A stretch of DNA of 64,000 nt. Source: JADJNY01 sp046349615 (GTDB taxonomy: Bacteria; Planctomycetota; UBA1135; GCA-002686595). The DNA lies in contig JAXMBZ010000002.1 in the NCBI GenBank assembly GCA_046349615.1, positions 434,001-498,000 of the forward strand, read 5' to 3'. The position numbers and the translations under genes are program-made. The notes beneath the pieces are model-generated. The model worked only from the letters and a program-made list of their open reading frames with translations. It had not been told where the DNA came from and searched no databases. Below, in pieces: positions 24,869 to 34,374 of this stretch. How positions within the stretch are numbered: the first letter of the stretch is position 1; every line of letters starts with the position of its first letter.

Positions 24869-26461
24869 CTACTTCGTGTACTCGATCCACGCCTTCTCGA
24901 GCGCGTCGAAATCGACGCCGTCGAACGCCTTGTCGACGGCCTTGTCGATGCTGTTCGTCATCGCGAGCTCCTTGAGGTAGTCCTCGAGGATCGTGTCCCA
25001 GCGCGGGTTCCAGCCCTTCGCGTTGGCCTTCTTGCCGGTGCGGAGGAAGTAGATGAAGGACCAACCCTGCGCGTAGTTCTGGCCGCCGTCGAGGCCGAGC
25101 TTGTTCTGCCCGTAGTACTCGGCCTGCGACCAGCGGACGAACTCCTTGAGCGGCGCGAAGTTCCCGGACTGGATTCCGTCCTTGATCGTGCTCACGCGCC
25201 ACTGGAACTTCTCGAGCGTGAAGCGCTTCGCCTTGTACTGGTAGCCCGAGTAGAAGTCGCCCGTGCCCTCGTTGTACCAGCTGTGCGGAGAGATGTTCCC
25301 GTAGAAGTAGAAGATGAACTGGTGGAACGCCTCGTGGTTGAGCACGGCCCACGTGTCGCCCTTCCCGCCTTCCTTGCGCGCGTCGTAGAGCACGAGCTCG
25401 CCTTGGACCCAGGCCCAGTAGCCGGCCGATCCGCCGGGCCCGCCGTAGCTGTGGTACTGCTCCGCGTCCCTGCACACGCGCACGACCGAGCAGCGTGAAA
25501 GCTCGCGCGGATCCGCGTCACCGGTGATCAGCTTCGCGAAGTCGGCCTCGTTGGGCTCCTTCGGCTCGTCCTTGCCCGTCTGCTCCTTCGTCCTCAGGTC
25601 GGCGGCGAGCTTCTTGAGCTCCTGGAGCTTCTCGTAGGGATAGTCCTCCTCGTACTTCTGCCGGATCGCCTCGAGGCGGCCCTTGAGCTCGTCGAGGAAG
25701 GCCTGGTCGGGGTTGCTCGAGATCACGAAGTAGTTCGGCGTCTCGTAGAGCTTCCAGTCCGGCGTGTCGCGCAGCTTCTCCTGCAGCTCCGCGCGCTTCT
25801 TGTCGCGCAGCGTCATCTTCGACGGATCGACGGCGGGCCCACCAGCCTCCTTGACCTCGATCCGCGCGAACGACTTCGCCATCTCCTCGAACGTGTTCTC
25901 CCACTTGGTCCACTTCTTCGGCTCGGCGGGGCCGTTGAAGACGATCGCGACGTCGAGGTCGGCCTCGAGGTGGTAGACGCAGGTGTAGAGCTTGACCTCT
26001 TCCTCGCTCACCTTCGCGCTCTTGTAGACCGCCTCGGTCGCGGGGACCTTGTGCACGTCGAAGTCGCGCGCCTTGCCGTCGAGCGTGAAGCCGGGGCCCG
26101 CGTTGCCCGCCTTGATCCACGCGGCGAGGTCCTTCTCGCCGGCGCCGAAGTCGATCTTCGTCGTCTTGTCGTCCGACTCGGGCTTCTTCCGGCGGTCGAA
26201 CTTGACGAGCCAGCAGTGGAGCCAGAGGTTGCCCGCCCTGCCCATCGGGATGTACTTCAGGCCCTCGGGGTCGTACTTGACGATCAGGTTCTTCTCGTTG
26301 GGTTCGGGCGGGACCTGTTCCCAGTCGAGCGGCACCTTCACTTTGAAGGCGAGGCTTTGGTTCTCGTAGAACTTGCCCACCTTCGGCGCCTGCGCCGCGG
26401 CGAGCGTCGTGAGCAGGCAGAAGACGACGGTGGCGATCCAGAAGCGCGGCCAACGAGCCAT
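24869..26461 (-). CDS. Exported DUF1570/peptidase-MA-like HExxH protein
   Basis: 530 residues. Signal peptide FWIATVVFCLLTTLAAAQA. An extra N-terminal beta-rich domain (25-205, LAFKVKVPLDWEQVPPEP) precedes the metallopeptidase-like domain with HEAFH (376-380) and E398 in WYNEGTGDFY. Upstream, an AAGGAGG ribosome site four bases ahead of an in-frame GTG (26554) would add 31 residues in front of the signal peptide; ATG 26461, which has its own AAGGGAG, is preferred. It is paralogous to the next gene in this row, sharing H-E-x-x-H, W.NEG and DF/DYF. It may degrade or bind extracytoplasmic proteins. Confidence 0.8.
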   Translation of the reverse strand: MARWPRFWIATVVFCLLTTLAAAQAPKVGKFYENQSLAFKVKVPLDWEQVPPEPNEKNLIVKYDPEGLKYIPMGRAGNLWLHCWLVKFDRRKKPESDDKTTKIDFGAGEKDLAAWIKAGNAGPGFTLDGKARDFDVHKVPATEAVYKSAKVSEEEVKLYTCVYHLEADLDVAIVFNGPAEPKKWTKWENTFEEMAKSFARIEVKEAGGPAVDPSKMTLRDKKRAELQEKLRDTPDWKLYETPNYFVISSNPDQAFLDELKGRLEAIRQKYEEDYPYEKLQELKKLAADLRTKEQTGKDEPKEPNEADFAKLITGDADPRELSRCSVVRVCRDAEQYHSYGGPGGSAGYWAWVQGELVLYDARKEGGKGDTWAVLNHEAFHQFIFYFYGNISPHSWYNEGTGDFYSGYQYKAKRFTLEKFQWRVSTIKDGIQSGNFAPLKEFVRWSQAEYYGQNKLGLDGGQNYAQGWSFIYFLRTGKKANAKGWNPRWDTILEDYLKELAMTNSIDKAVDKAFDGVDFDALEKAWIEYTK

Positions 26462-26776
26462 CGGAAACTCCCTTCGATGCGGGTGCCGGAAGAGCGCGGA
26501 ATTCGCCCCCGACCGGCGCATGAGAGCATGCTCGCATCCAACGACGCAAGTCACGGTGCCTCCTTGTAAAGGGCGGGTGACTTTCGGTTCGATGTCCCGT
26601 GCACGCGCGGAGCTCGCCGAGCTCGCGCGTCGCGCATCGGCGGAGTTCGCGCATCGGTTTCGCCGGGTCCGCGCTGCTCCCCTCCAACACCACGCGTCCC
26701 CGCGGCGTAGCTGCGCGCGCTCTAGCGCAGCCTCGGCCGCGACCGAAGACTCCACGAGTCTCGGAGTCCTCCCCTC
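26462..26776. other. Divergent gap of 315 bases between the HExxH operon and the giant-repeat genes
   Basis: It contains an AAGGAGG ribosome site on the minus strand near 26556-26567, a perfect 10-base palindrome GAGCATGCTC at 26524-26533, and toward the plus-strand gene an inverted repeat GACTCC...GGAGTC near 26750-26770. No coding frame is supported. Promoters for both genes must lie here, but no hexamer pair is convincing. Confidence 0.4.
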
Positions 26777-29700
26777 ATGCGTCCGATCCACGCTCTGATC
26801 TTGGTGGCGGTGCTCGCCGCTCTCGTCGGCGGTCTCGCCTTCTTCCTCGCGAGCGACGACCCCGGCGGCCACATCGCTGGTCCCACGCGGACCGACCCCG
26901 CGAACGCCGCGAGCGCGCACGGCGCCGCGAACCTCACCGCGCCCGAGGACGCGACCCCGAGCGACGGCCCGGGCTCCGGAGGCTCGGTCCGATCGACCGT
27001 CGACAACCCCGACGCGCCGCGCGCGCGGTTCGAGCTCACGGGACGCCTCGTCGACGCGCGCGGACGCGCGATCGCGAACGCGACGCTGTACGCGGTGCCG
27101 GGCGGCGAGGACTTCCCGATCGACTTCGAGGGCGCGGAAGCGCCCGATTTCCTCCAGCGCGTCGAAGCGCGCTCCGGGGCCGACGGACGCTTCGCGATCC
27201 AACCTCCGTCGCGCGCGCAGGTGCGCCTCGCGGCGCGCGCCGGGGGCTTCTCGCCCTTCGACCAGACGCTCGCGCTCGCGGGGGTCGCGAAGGACCTCGG
27301 AGACGTGGTGATGGAGGACAGCGCGATCCTCGAGGGCCGCGTCGTCGACTCCGCGCATCGCGGCGTGGCGGGGGCGAAGCTGTACCGGCTCCGCGAACCG
27401 TCGGGCGCGCTCTTCTCGATCGGCGGGCAGAGCGGCGTCCTCGTCGCGACCGCCGACGATCAGGGTCGGTTCCGCGTCGACCAGCTCCCCGCGGGGCCGT
27501 GGAAGCTGCGCATCGCGTCCGACGATCACCCCGACAAGCAGGAGAGCGGCACGACGGAACACCCCGGCCAGGTCGTCGCGCGCCTCGAGTTCGTCCTCGA
27601 GGACGGCCTCGAGATCGCAGGACGCGTCACCGGCGCGCCGGCGGAGCTGCTCCCGAAGCTCTTCGTGCGCGCGTCGCCGCGCCCGAGCGGCAACGGCGGA
27701 CTCGGCGAGATGCTCGACGGCGCCGACCTCTTCGGCGCCTCGCGGAAGTCGCCCGTCGCCGCCGACGGGACGTTCCGGGTCCGCGGGCTCAAGTCCGGCC
27801 AGCTCTACCGCCTCGCGGCGCGCGACTCCGAGTCCGACTTCCTCGGGCAGTCGCGCACGACGCCCGTGAACGCCAACGCGGGCGACGCCAACGTCGTGCT
27901 CCCGTACCGAGCGGAGGCCGCGCTCGTCTTCCAGGTGGTCGACGCCGTCGACGGGAAGCCGGTCGAGCAGCTCTCCGTCTCCGCCGGTGCGGGTTTCCAG
28001 ATCCCCGCGATGGACGAGCGCGGTCAGCCGATCCATCGCTATCCGGGCGGCCGCGTTCGGTTCGCGAACTTCGCCGGGCGGCCGGGTGCCGGCGAGAAGC
28101 TCGAACTCACGGTCGAAGCGACCGGGTATCGCACTCTCACTCGCTCGGACATCGCTCTCGTCGAAGGCCAGGACACCGAACTCGGCGTGCTGCGCCTCGA
28201 GCGCGCGCCGCTCGTCCGGGTCGACGTCGTCGACGCGCACACGAACGCGCCCGTCGCCGGAGCGCAGGTGGCGCTCGAGGAGGTCCAGCCCGAGCACGGC
28301 GGCGTGCGGATCGAGCGGCGCGTCGGCATCTCGATCGGCGGCCCGACGGAGGACGTCGGCGATTCGACTCCCGGCGGCGGCACCGCGCGCACGAACGAGA
28401 AGGGCCTCGCGAGCCTGACGAGTCGTCCCGGTGAGACGGTGCGCGTGCGCGTCGGTCACAAGGGGCATGCGCCGTGGCTCTCCGAGCCGATCGCGCTGCC
28501 CTCGGACGGCGATCACGAAGTGCACGTGAAGCTCGGCCCCGGCGGGGACGTCACCGTCCGCGTGACGAACTCGCGCGGCGAGCCGGTCCCCGGGCTCGCG
28601 ATCGAGCACCGCGGTCCCGGCACCGGCGTCGGGTTCCTGATGCTCTCGGGCGCGGGCGAGGAGCGGACCGACGCGCAGGGCCTGGTCCAGTTCGAGCACC
28701 TCATGCCCGGTGAGCACCGCTTCCGCGTCGGGGAATCGAGCGGCGGCACCTTCTTCTCGGCCAACGGCGACATCCGCATCGGCACCGCCGTCTCCGGCGA
28801 CGAGGGCGACGCGAGTTGGACCGCGGCGACGGTCGTCGAGAACGAGACGGCGGTCGTGAACCTCCTCGCGCCGGAGCGCAGCACGGTCGTCGGGCGCGTG
28901 ACCGAAGCAGGACGGCCGCTCGCGGGCGCGCGCGTCGAACTCGTCACGGCCGAGGGCGACGGCCCCGGTGGAGCGCTCGCCCTCTTCGGCGGCGGTCCCA
29001 ACGACCAGACGGACACGAAGGGCGAGTACAAGGTCAACGACGTGAAGGTCGGCCGGTACAAGCTCGAGATCACGCACGCCTCGCGCGCGATGCCGTGGTC
29101 GGCCGACTACGAGGTGCGCTCCGGCGAGAATCGCTTCGACGTCGACCTGCCGGTCGCGATCCTCGAGGGCGTCGTCACCGGTCCCGACGGCAAGCCCCTC
29201 GCGGGCGTGCGCGTCCAGGCCGAGCGCGCGCCCGACGACTCTGCCGGCGGAGGCAACGTGCAGCGCACCGTGATGGCGGTGTTCGCGACCGACGACGGCG
29301 ACGGCCCCGAAGTGTCCTTTGGCGGCGGTCCCGCGAGTCCGACCGTGCAGACGGACGCGGAGGGCCGCTACAAGCTGCGCGGCGTCATGCCCGACGTGGA
29401 CCTGATCGTGAAGGCGAAGGCGCCCGACGTGCAGCCCGCGCAGTCGGAGAAGGTGCGCGTCGCCGCGGACCAGACGAAGTCGCACGTCGACCTGCGCCTC
29501 GAGGTCGGCGGCGCGCTCGAAGCGACGATCGTGCGTCCGAACGGCCAGCCCGCGAGTTCGTGCATGGTGCTCGCGAGCTGGGAGGGCACCGGCGGACCGG
29601 AACCGCGGCACGAATTCTCGGGTCAGAAGGGGGTCGTCAAGCTCAGCGGTCTCAAGCCCGGCCGTTGGCGCGTGCACGTCGACTCGTTCGGCACGTTGCC

Positions 29701-29788
29701 GAGCGGCAACGAGCGCGCGTCGATCCCGGACCAGACGATCGAGGTCGTCGCGGGAGAGACGGCGCGCGCGCGCTTCGAAGTCCCGTGA
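26777..29788 (+). CDS. Giant membrane-anchored carboxypeptidase-regulatory-like repeat protein
   Basis: 1003 residues. One N-terminal signal anchor (ALILVAVLAALVGGLAFFLA) is followed by repeated Ig-like/CarboxypepD_reg beta-sandwich modules. Their hallmark 'GR(L/V)VDxxGxP(L/I)xGAxV' strands occur near residues 93 (LTGRLVDARGRAIANATLYA), 185 (LEGRVVDSAHRGVAGAKLY), 705 (VVGRVTEAGRPLAGARVELV) and 795 (LEGVVTGPDGKPLAGVRVQA), each followed by a 'TD..G.Y....G.Y.L' half. No catalytic domain is seen. It is a tandem paralogue of the next gene (134-base gap), which has the same layout and length. Such proteins are probably periplasmic or surface scaffolds; the ligand is unknown. Confidence 0.85.
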   Translation: MRPIHALILVAVLAALVGGLAFFLASDDPGGHIAGPTRTDPANAASAHGAANLTAPEDATPSDGPGSGGSVRSTVDNPDAPRARFELTGRLVDARGRAIANATLYAVPGGEDFPIDFEGAEAPDFLQRVEARSGADGRFAIQPPSRAQVRLAARAGGFSPFDQTLALAGVAKDLGDVVMEDSAILEGRVVDSAHRGVAGAKLYRLREPSGALFSIGGQSGVLVATADDQGRFRVDQLPAGPWKLRIASDDHPDKQESGTTEHPGQVVARLEFVLEDGLEIAGRVTGAPAELLPKLFVRASPRPSGNGGLGEMLDGADLFGASRKSPVAADGTFRVRGLKSGQLYRLAARDSESDFLGQSRTTPVNANAGDANVVLPYRAEAALVFQVVDAVDGKPVEQLSVSAGAGFQIPAMDERGQPIHRYPGGRVRFANFAGRPGAGEKLELTVEATGYRTLTRSDIALVEGQDTELGVLRLERAPLVRVDVVDAHTNAPVAGAQVALEEVQPEHGGVRIERRVGISIGGPTEDVGDSTPGGGTARTNEKGLASLTSRPGETVRVRVGHKGHAPWLSEPIALPSDGDHEVHVKLGPGGDVTVRVTNSRGEPVPGLAIEHRGPGTGVGFLMLSGAGEERTDAQGLVQFEHLMPGEHRFRVGESSGGTFFSANGDIRIGTAVSGDEGDASWTAATVVENETAVVNLLAPERSTVVGRVTEAGRPLAGARVELVTAEGDGPGGALALFGGGPNDQTDTKGEYKVNDVKVGRYKLEITHASRAMPWSADYEVRSGENRFDVDLPVAILEGVVTGPDGKPLAGVRVQAERAPDDSAGGGNVQRTVMAVFATDDGDGPEVSFGGGPASPTVQTDAEGRYKLRGVMPDVDLIVKAKAPDVQPAQSEKVRVAADQTKSHVDLRLEVGGALEATIVRPNGQPASSCMVLASWEGTGGPEPRHEFSGQKGVVKLSGLKPGRWRVHVDSFGTLPSGNERASIPDQTIEVVAGETARARFEVP

Positions 29789-29922
29789 CCAGGAACTCCT
29801 TTCCGAGCGCCGCCGGCGCCGGTCTCCGCGACTTGCGGGGCCGGCGCCGGTGTGCTTCGCTGGAGTCCTTCGCCGTGCCGCGCTCCGACGTCGTCGCCGG
29901 GCCGTGAGCGCGCGCACCGACC

Positions 29923-32913
29923 ATGCGCGTCCTCCAACTCATCGCCGCCGCATTGGTGCTCTCCGGCCTGATGGCCGCGCTGTGGTTCTTCCTCGACGGC
30001 GAACCGTCGGACGTGCGTGCTTCGGCGCGCGCGGAGGAGGCGCTCGTGGACGGCGCGCGACGCGGTTCGACGCTCGACGCGAACGAGCCCGCCGCGGGGG
30101 ACGCGCGCGATGCGCGCAGCTCCGCGGCCGAAGTGCTCGCGGGCCCTGCGGCGTCTCCGACGGAGGAAGCGGCTCCACGTGCACCGAGCGTCCAGGGGCG
30201 CGTGCTCGACGCGAAGGGTGCGCCGATCGCCGGCGCGCGCGTGCTCGCGCTGCCGGGCGGAGAGGGGATGGTCCCGCTGCCGCTCGACATCGAGCCCGAG
30301 GCACGCGGCCGCGGGGCGACGAAGCTGCGCGAGACCGAGACGAATGCGGAGGGCGTGTACCGCTTCGAGGGCTTCGACAAGGGTCCGTTGCGCGTCGCGG
30401 TGCGTGCGCACGGCTTCGCCCCGCGCGCGGAGGATCATTGGAGTGCGACCGGCGCGCCGGAGCAGGCGCTCCCCGACCTCGTGCTCGCTGCAGGCGCCGT
30501 GATCCGCGGCCGGGTGCGCGATCGACTCGGAGCGCCCGTGGTCGGCGCGGCGCTGCTCGCCTCGCTCGAGACCTCGGCCGCCGGGCGCAACGTCTCGATG
30601 CCCGGACGCGGGATCCCGCTCGCGACGAGCGGGGAAGGCGGCGCGTTCGTGCTCGACGAGGTCGCGGTCGGGCCGCTGAAGCTCGTCGTCGACGCGGAGG
30701 GCTTCCTCGTGCGCGAGGAGGACGTGCGCACGACGCGTGCGGGTGAGGAGCTCCCCGAGCTCGTGATCGTCGTCGAGCCCGGCCTCGAGATCCACGGCCG
30801 TGTGCGCGCGGAGGGAGCACTGCCCGCGGGGCTGCGGATCAGCGCGCGCCGGACCGCGCGCGAGGGCGAGCCGGACTCGGACAACGAGAACGAAGGCGTC
30901 GACGGCGCCCTCCAACGCGCGCGTCACGCGACGTGCGGCGACGAGGGCGTGTTCGTGCTGCGCGGCCTGGTGCCCGGCGCGTCGTACCGGATCAGCGCGT
31001 CGCTCCCCGGCGCGGAGCCCGGGACGTGGAAGCGCGCGCCGGGCATCGACAGCGTCGTCGCGCAGGCGGGCCAGCGCGGCGTCGAGCTCGGCTGGAAGCC
31101 CGAGACCGTCGTCGTCTTCCAGGTCGTCGACGCGCGCACGAAGGAGCCGCTCACCGACCTCGACGTCTGGGCCGGCATCGGACGCGAGCGCAGCGTGCGC
31201 GACGAGAAGGGCGAGCCGCAGAAGACGTTCCCCGAGGGCCGCGTGCGCTGCGGCGAGCTGCGGCCGCAGGCCGGCAAGGCGTTCCTCCTGCGCGTGCGCG
31301 CGAGCGGGCACAAGGAGCGCGAGGACAAGTCGATCGTGCTCGAAGCGGGCAAGACCCGCGACCTCGGAGTGATCGAGCTCGAGCCGGAGCGCGCGCTCAC
31401 CGTGCGCGTCCGCGACGCATCGACCTCGAAACCCGTCGCGGGCGCGCGCGTCGTCGCGACGCTCGACCTCGAGGACGACCTCTCGGGCTGGCTCGGCATG
31501 CCGATCGAGAAGGACGTACGCGGCCAGCCGCGCGTGTGGAGCGCGCGCACCGACGACCAGGGCATCGCGCGCATGACGGGCGCACCGGGGAAGTCCGTGC
31601 GCGTCGCGGCGTCCGCCCGCGGCTACCTCCCGTGCGCGCCGAAGACCGAACTCCTCGCCGAGGGGGCGGACGCGGAGCTCGACCTCACGCTCGCGCACGG
31701 CGGTTCGGTGCTGGTGCGCGTCGCGGATTCTTCGGGGCGTCCGGTCGCGGGCGTCGGCATCGCTCACCGCCGGCCGGGCGAGGCGAACGAGGACGAGGGC
31801 TGGACCGCGCTCTCGGCGGAGGCGAAGACCGACGCGACCGGCGTCGCGCGCTTCGAGAACCTCGCGCTCGGCGTCCACGCGTTCTGCCTGCACGACGAAC
31901 TCGGCGAAGTCTGGGTGAACCGCGAGGATTCGAGCGCGGACGCGCCGCAGTGGGTCGAGCGCAACGTGCTCGAGGGCTCCACGCTCGAGGTCGCGTTCAC
32001 CGCCGCGCCGCGCGGCGAACTCTCCGGACGCGTGCGTGAAGGCGGGCGCCCGCTCGAGGGCGCGCAGCTGCGCCTGACGCGCGTGCGCGAAGGCGAGGGC
32101 GGCGAGGTCGACTCCTGGGGCGGTCCGCAGGATCCGTCGCTGACGCAGACGAACCACGAGGGCGAGTACCGCTACGAGGCGTTCCGCTGCGGCGAGTACT
32201 GGCTCACGGTGCATCACTCCTCGCGTCGCATGGGGACGCGCGTGCGCGTCACGATCGGCCCCGATCCGCGCCGTGTCGACGTCGACCTCGACGTGGCCAC
32301 GATCGAGGGGACCGTGCTCGACACGGAGGGCCAGCCGATCGCGGGCGTCGAGGTCGTCGTGTCGTCGACGGACGGCGAGGGCGACGTCGAAGCGCCGTAC
32401 CAACTCGTGATGCGCGAGGACGACCGCGGCAACACGCAGATGGACTACCGACAGGCGACGCGGCCTTCCGAGCGCACGGACTCGCGCGGCCGCTACACGC
32501 TGCGCGGGCTCGCGACGGGGCACCCGCTCGTCGTCTCCGTGCAGAGCGAGCTCGTCGAGGGCGGGAGCTCGCCCGAGATCACGCTCTCGCCCGACGAGGT
32601 GAAGACGGGCGTCGACTTCCACCTGCGTCGCGCGGGGGCGATCGAGGTCGCGCTCTCCGGCGGCGGGGCGCGGCAGGACGCGTGGTACGAGGTGCGCGCG
32701 TTCCTGCTGCACGATGGACAGGAGGAGTTCCGCTCGAGCACGTGGATCGGCGTCTGGAACCGATCGGCCACGCTGCGCGGGCTCGCGCCCGGGCGCTACA
32801 AGCTCCAACTGCTCCAACCGGGCCGCGAACTCCCGGCCGGTGTCGAGGCGCCGGCGATCGAGGTCGAGGTCCGCGCGCAGGAGACGGCGCGCACGAGCTT
32901 CGAGGCGTACTGA
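29923..32913 (+). CDS. Giant membrane-anchored carboxypeptidase-regulatory-like repeat protein (tandem paralogue)
   Basis: 996 residues with the same plan as its upstream neighbour. The signal anchor is LQLIAAALVLSGLMAALWFFL, then an acidic/Ala linker, then beta-sandwich modules starting VQGRVLDAKGAPIAGARVLA, IRGRVRDRLGAPVVGAALLA, LSGRVREGGRPLEGAQLRLT and IEGTVLDTEGQPIAGVEVVV. Each ends in a PG.Y.L.L or equivalent strand, as in LAPGRYKLQLLQPGRELPAG. Local order matches the first paralogue, so a gene duplication is the simplest origin. There is no enzymatic motif. The two may form a surface complex or be independently regulated copies. Confidence 0.85.
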   Translation: MRVLQLIAAALVLSGLMAALWFFLDGEPSDVRASARAEEALVDGARRGSTLDANEPAAGDARDARSSAAEVLAGPAASPTEEAAPRAPSVQGRVLDAKGAPIAGARVLALPGGEGMVPLPLDIEPEARGRGATKLRETETNAEGVYRFEGFDKGPLRVAVRAHGFAPRAEDHWSATGAPEQALPDLVLAAGAVIRGRVRDRLGAPVVGAALLASLETSAAGRNVSMPGRGIPLATSGEGGAFVLDEVAVGPLKLVVDAEGFLVREEDVRTTRAGEELPELVIVVEPGLEIHGRVRAEGALPAGLRISARRTAREGEPDSDNENEGVDGALQRARHATCGDEGVFVLRGLVPGASYRISASLPGAEPGTWKRAPGIDSVVAQAGQRGVELGWKPETVVVFQVVDARTKEPLTDLDVWAGIGRERSVRDEKGEPQKTFPEGRVRCGELRPQAGKAFLLRVRASGHKEREDKSIVLEAGKTRDLGVIELEPERALTVRVRDASTSKPVAGARVVATLDLEDDLSGWLGMPIEKDVRGQPRVWSARTDDQGIARMTGAPGKSVRVAASARGYLPCAPKTELLAEGADAELDLTLAHGGSVLVRVADSSGRPVAGVGIAHRRPGEANEDEGWTALSAEAKTDATGVARFENLALGVHAFCLHDELGEVWVNREDSSADAPQWVERNVLEGSTLEVAFTAAPRGELSGRVREGGRPLEGAQLRLTRVREGEGGEVDSWGGPQDPSLTQTNHEGEYRYEAFRCGEYWLTVHHSSRRMGTRVRVTIGPDPRRVDVDLDVATIEGTVLDTEGQPIAGVEVVVSSTDGEGDVEAPYQLVMREDDRGNTQMDYRQATRPSERTDSRGRYTLRGLATGHPLVVSVQSELVEGGSSPEITLSPDEVKTGVDFHLRRAGAIEVALSGGGARQDAWYEVRAFLLHDGQEEFRSSTWIGVWNRSATLRGLAPGRYKLQLLQPGRELPAGVEAPAIEVEVRAQETARTSFEAY

Positions 32914-33016
32914 ACGGCTCCCACCGGCCGCGGGTCCCCGCGCGGAGCGCGGGCGGAGTCCTCCCGCTTCCCAGCGGCTCTGCCGGGCTTCGTGCCTTCC
33001 GTCTTCGGCTCGGGCG

Positions 33017-33045
33017 TTCACCGTGCCGCAGGCGCCGCATACACT
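33017..33045 (+). promoter_or_regulatory. Candidate promoter of the HAD gene (leaderless type)
   Basis: TTCACC (33017-33022), 17 bases, TACACT (33040-33045), ending 6 bases before the ATG at 33052. The same -35 and spacing occur before the NPCBM gene at 39860. Confidence 0.55.
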
Positions 33046-33051
33046 GCGCGG

Positions 33052-33918
33052 ATGTCCTCCCGCGCCTACGACGCGATCGTGTTCGACCTCGACGGGACGC
33101 TCCTCGACGACTCGGGGCGCGTGCGCCCGCGGAGCAAGGAAGCGCTCCGCGCCGCCCAGGCGGCCGGCGTGCGCGTGCTCGTCGCGACGGGGCGTTCGAG
33201 CCTCTCCGCGCACGAGATCCTCGTCGACCTCGAACTCGATCTGCCCGCGATCGTGTTCAACGGCGCCGGGCTCTACTGTTCGCGGCGCAAGCGGCTCCTC
33301 GAGGAACGGATCCTGTCGAACCGCAGCGTCGCGCGCGTGCTCGCGTACGCGCGCGAGCGCGACCTCCTCACGGTCGTCATGCGCAGCGAGGACAAGCTCT
33401 CGACGCCGCCGCACGACGAGGAGGAGCGCCTCGCGCTCGAGTGGATGAGCGGGTTGAAGCACGTCGAGCGCGACGCGCTGGACGGAGTCGAGTACGTGAT
33501 CCGCGTCTCCCTCTTCTCGCGCGATCACGCGGACTCGGCGCGCTTCGCGCGCGAGGTCGAGGCCGCCGTCGGCGCCCCGTGCTACATCACCGACTTCCCG
33601 CTCAACGTCCTACCGCACCATCGGGCGAGCCGCATGGACGTGATCGACCTCCACCCGCCGTGCCTGGGAAAAGGCGAGGCACTGCGCTTCCTCTTCGAGG
33701 AGCACGGCGTCCGACCCGAGCGCGTCGTCGCGGTGGGGGATGCGACGAACGACGTGCCGATGTTCGAAGCGGCCGGTCTCTCCGTCTGCATGCGGAACGG
33801 GATGGAGGAAGCGCGCCGCGCCGCGCGGCGCGTGATCGGCAGCAACGAAGAGGACTCGATCGCGGAACTCGTCGAGGAGCTCTTCCTCGCGCCGACGCGC
33901 TCCACCGTCGCCGGGTGA
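33052..33918 (+). CDS. Cof-type HAD-superfamily phosphatase
   Basis: 288 residues. HAD motif I is VFDLDGTLLDD, motif II VLVATGRSS, the motif III lysine is in CLGKGEALRF, and motif IV is VAVGDATNDVPMFEAAG. A C2B-type cap lies between about 85 and 195. The Cof family dephosphorylates sugar phosphates, nucleotides or cofactors such as PLP and FMN; the exact substrate is not readable. ATG 33052 is preferred over an in-frame GTG 60 bases upstream because the motif-I start then fits the family and the candidate promoter ends 6 bases before it. Confidence 0.9.
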   Translation: MSSRAYDAIVFDLDGTLLDDSGRVRPRSKEALRAAQAAGVRVLVATGRSSLSAHEILVDLELDLPAIVFNGAGLYCSRRKRLLEERILSNRSVARVLAYARERDLLTVVMRSEDKLSTPPHDEEERLALEWMSGLKHVERDALDGVEYVIRVSLFSRDHADSARFAREVEAAVGAPCYITDFPLNVLPHHRASRMDVIDLHPPCLGKGEALRFLFEEHGVRPERVVAVGDATNDVPMFEAAGLSVCMRNGMEEARRAARRVIGSNEEDSIAELVEELFLAPTRSTVAG

Positions 33919-33999
33919 CGGCCGTCGGGACGGGGCGACGTGGATGGGGCGTGGGGGCCGCCGCGCGCCGTCACGAGCGCGTTGCTCGGTCGCGGACCG

Positions 34000-34368
34000 T
34001 CAGCGCTTCGACTTGCCGCCGGACTTCTTCACGGGCTTCGAAGGCGCGCTCGCCTTCGAGTCCGCCTTCGGCGCGTCGCTCGCGGAGGACGTCGAGGAGG
34101 GGGGGCTCGCGGCGTTCGATGGACTCGCCGAGCTCGGGGAACTCGCGCCCGCGTCGTCCTTCTTCGCGCCTTCCTTGTACGACTCCGAGCGGTAGTCGGT
34201 CAGGTAGAAGCCGCTGCCCTTGAAGAGGAAGCCCGCACCCGCGCCGATGCGGCGTTCGAGCTTGTTCTTGCCGCAGCGCGGGCACTTCTTCTTCGCGGGC
34301 TCGCTCATCCCGTGGAAGATCTCGTGGTCCGTGTCACACGCCGTGCAGTGGTAGTCGTAGGTCGGCAC
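34000..34368 (-). CDS. FmdB-family zinc-ribbon protein with low-complexity tail
   Basis: 122 residues from a GTG. The N-terminal 45 residues are a FmdB/CxxC zinc ribbon: YDYHCTACDTDHEIFHGMSE with CPRCGKNKLERRIG, giving two CxxC pairs. A conserved FKGSGFYLTDYRS follows. The rest (about 70-122) is Ser/Ala/Pro/Lys-rich and probably disordered. FmdB-like proteins are putative regulators; the function is unproven. It is last in the chaperone operon, 6 bases after grpE, so it is probably co-transcribed. Confidence 0.85.
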   Translation of the reverse strand: MPTYDYHCTACDTDHEIFHGMSEPAKKKCPRCGKNKLERRIGAGAGFLFKGSGFYLTDYRSESYKEGAKKDDAGASSPSSASPSNAASPPSSTSSASDAPKADSKASAPSKPVKKSGGKSKR

Positions 34369-34374
34369 GGCGGC

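Noticed and set aside
24869..29917. A very long minus-strand open frame extending the HExxH protein upstream
   Set aside because: Beyond 26461 it is antisense to the giant-repeat gene and Arg/Ala/Asp-rich. The signal peptide and ribosome site at 26461 fix the start.
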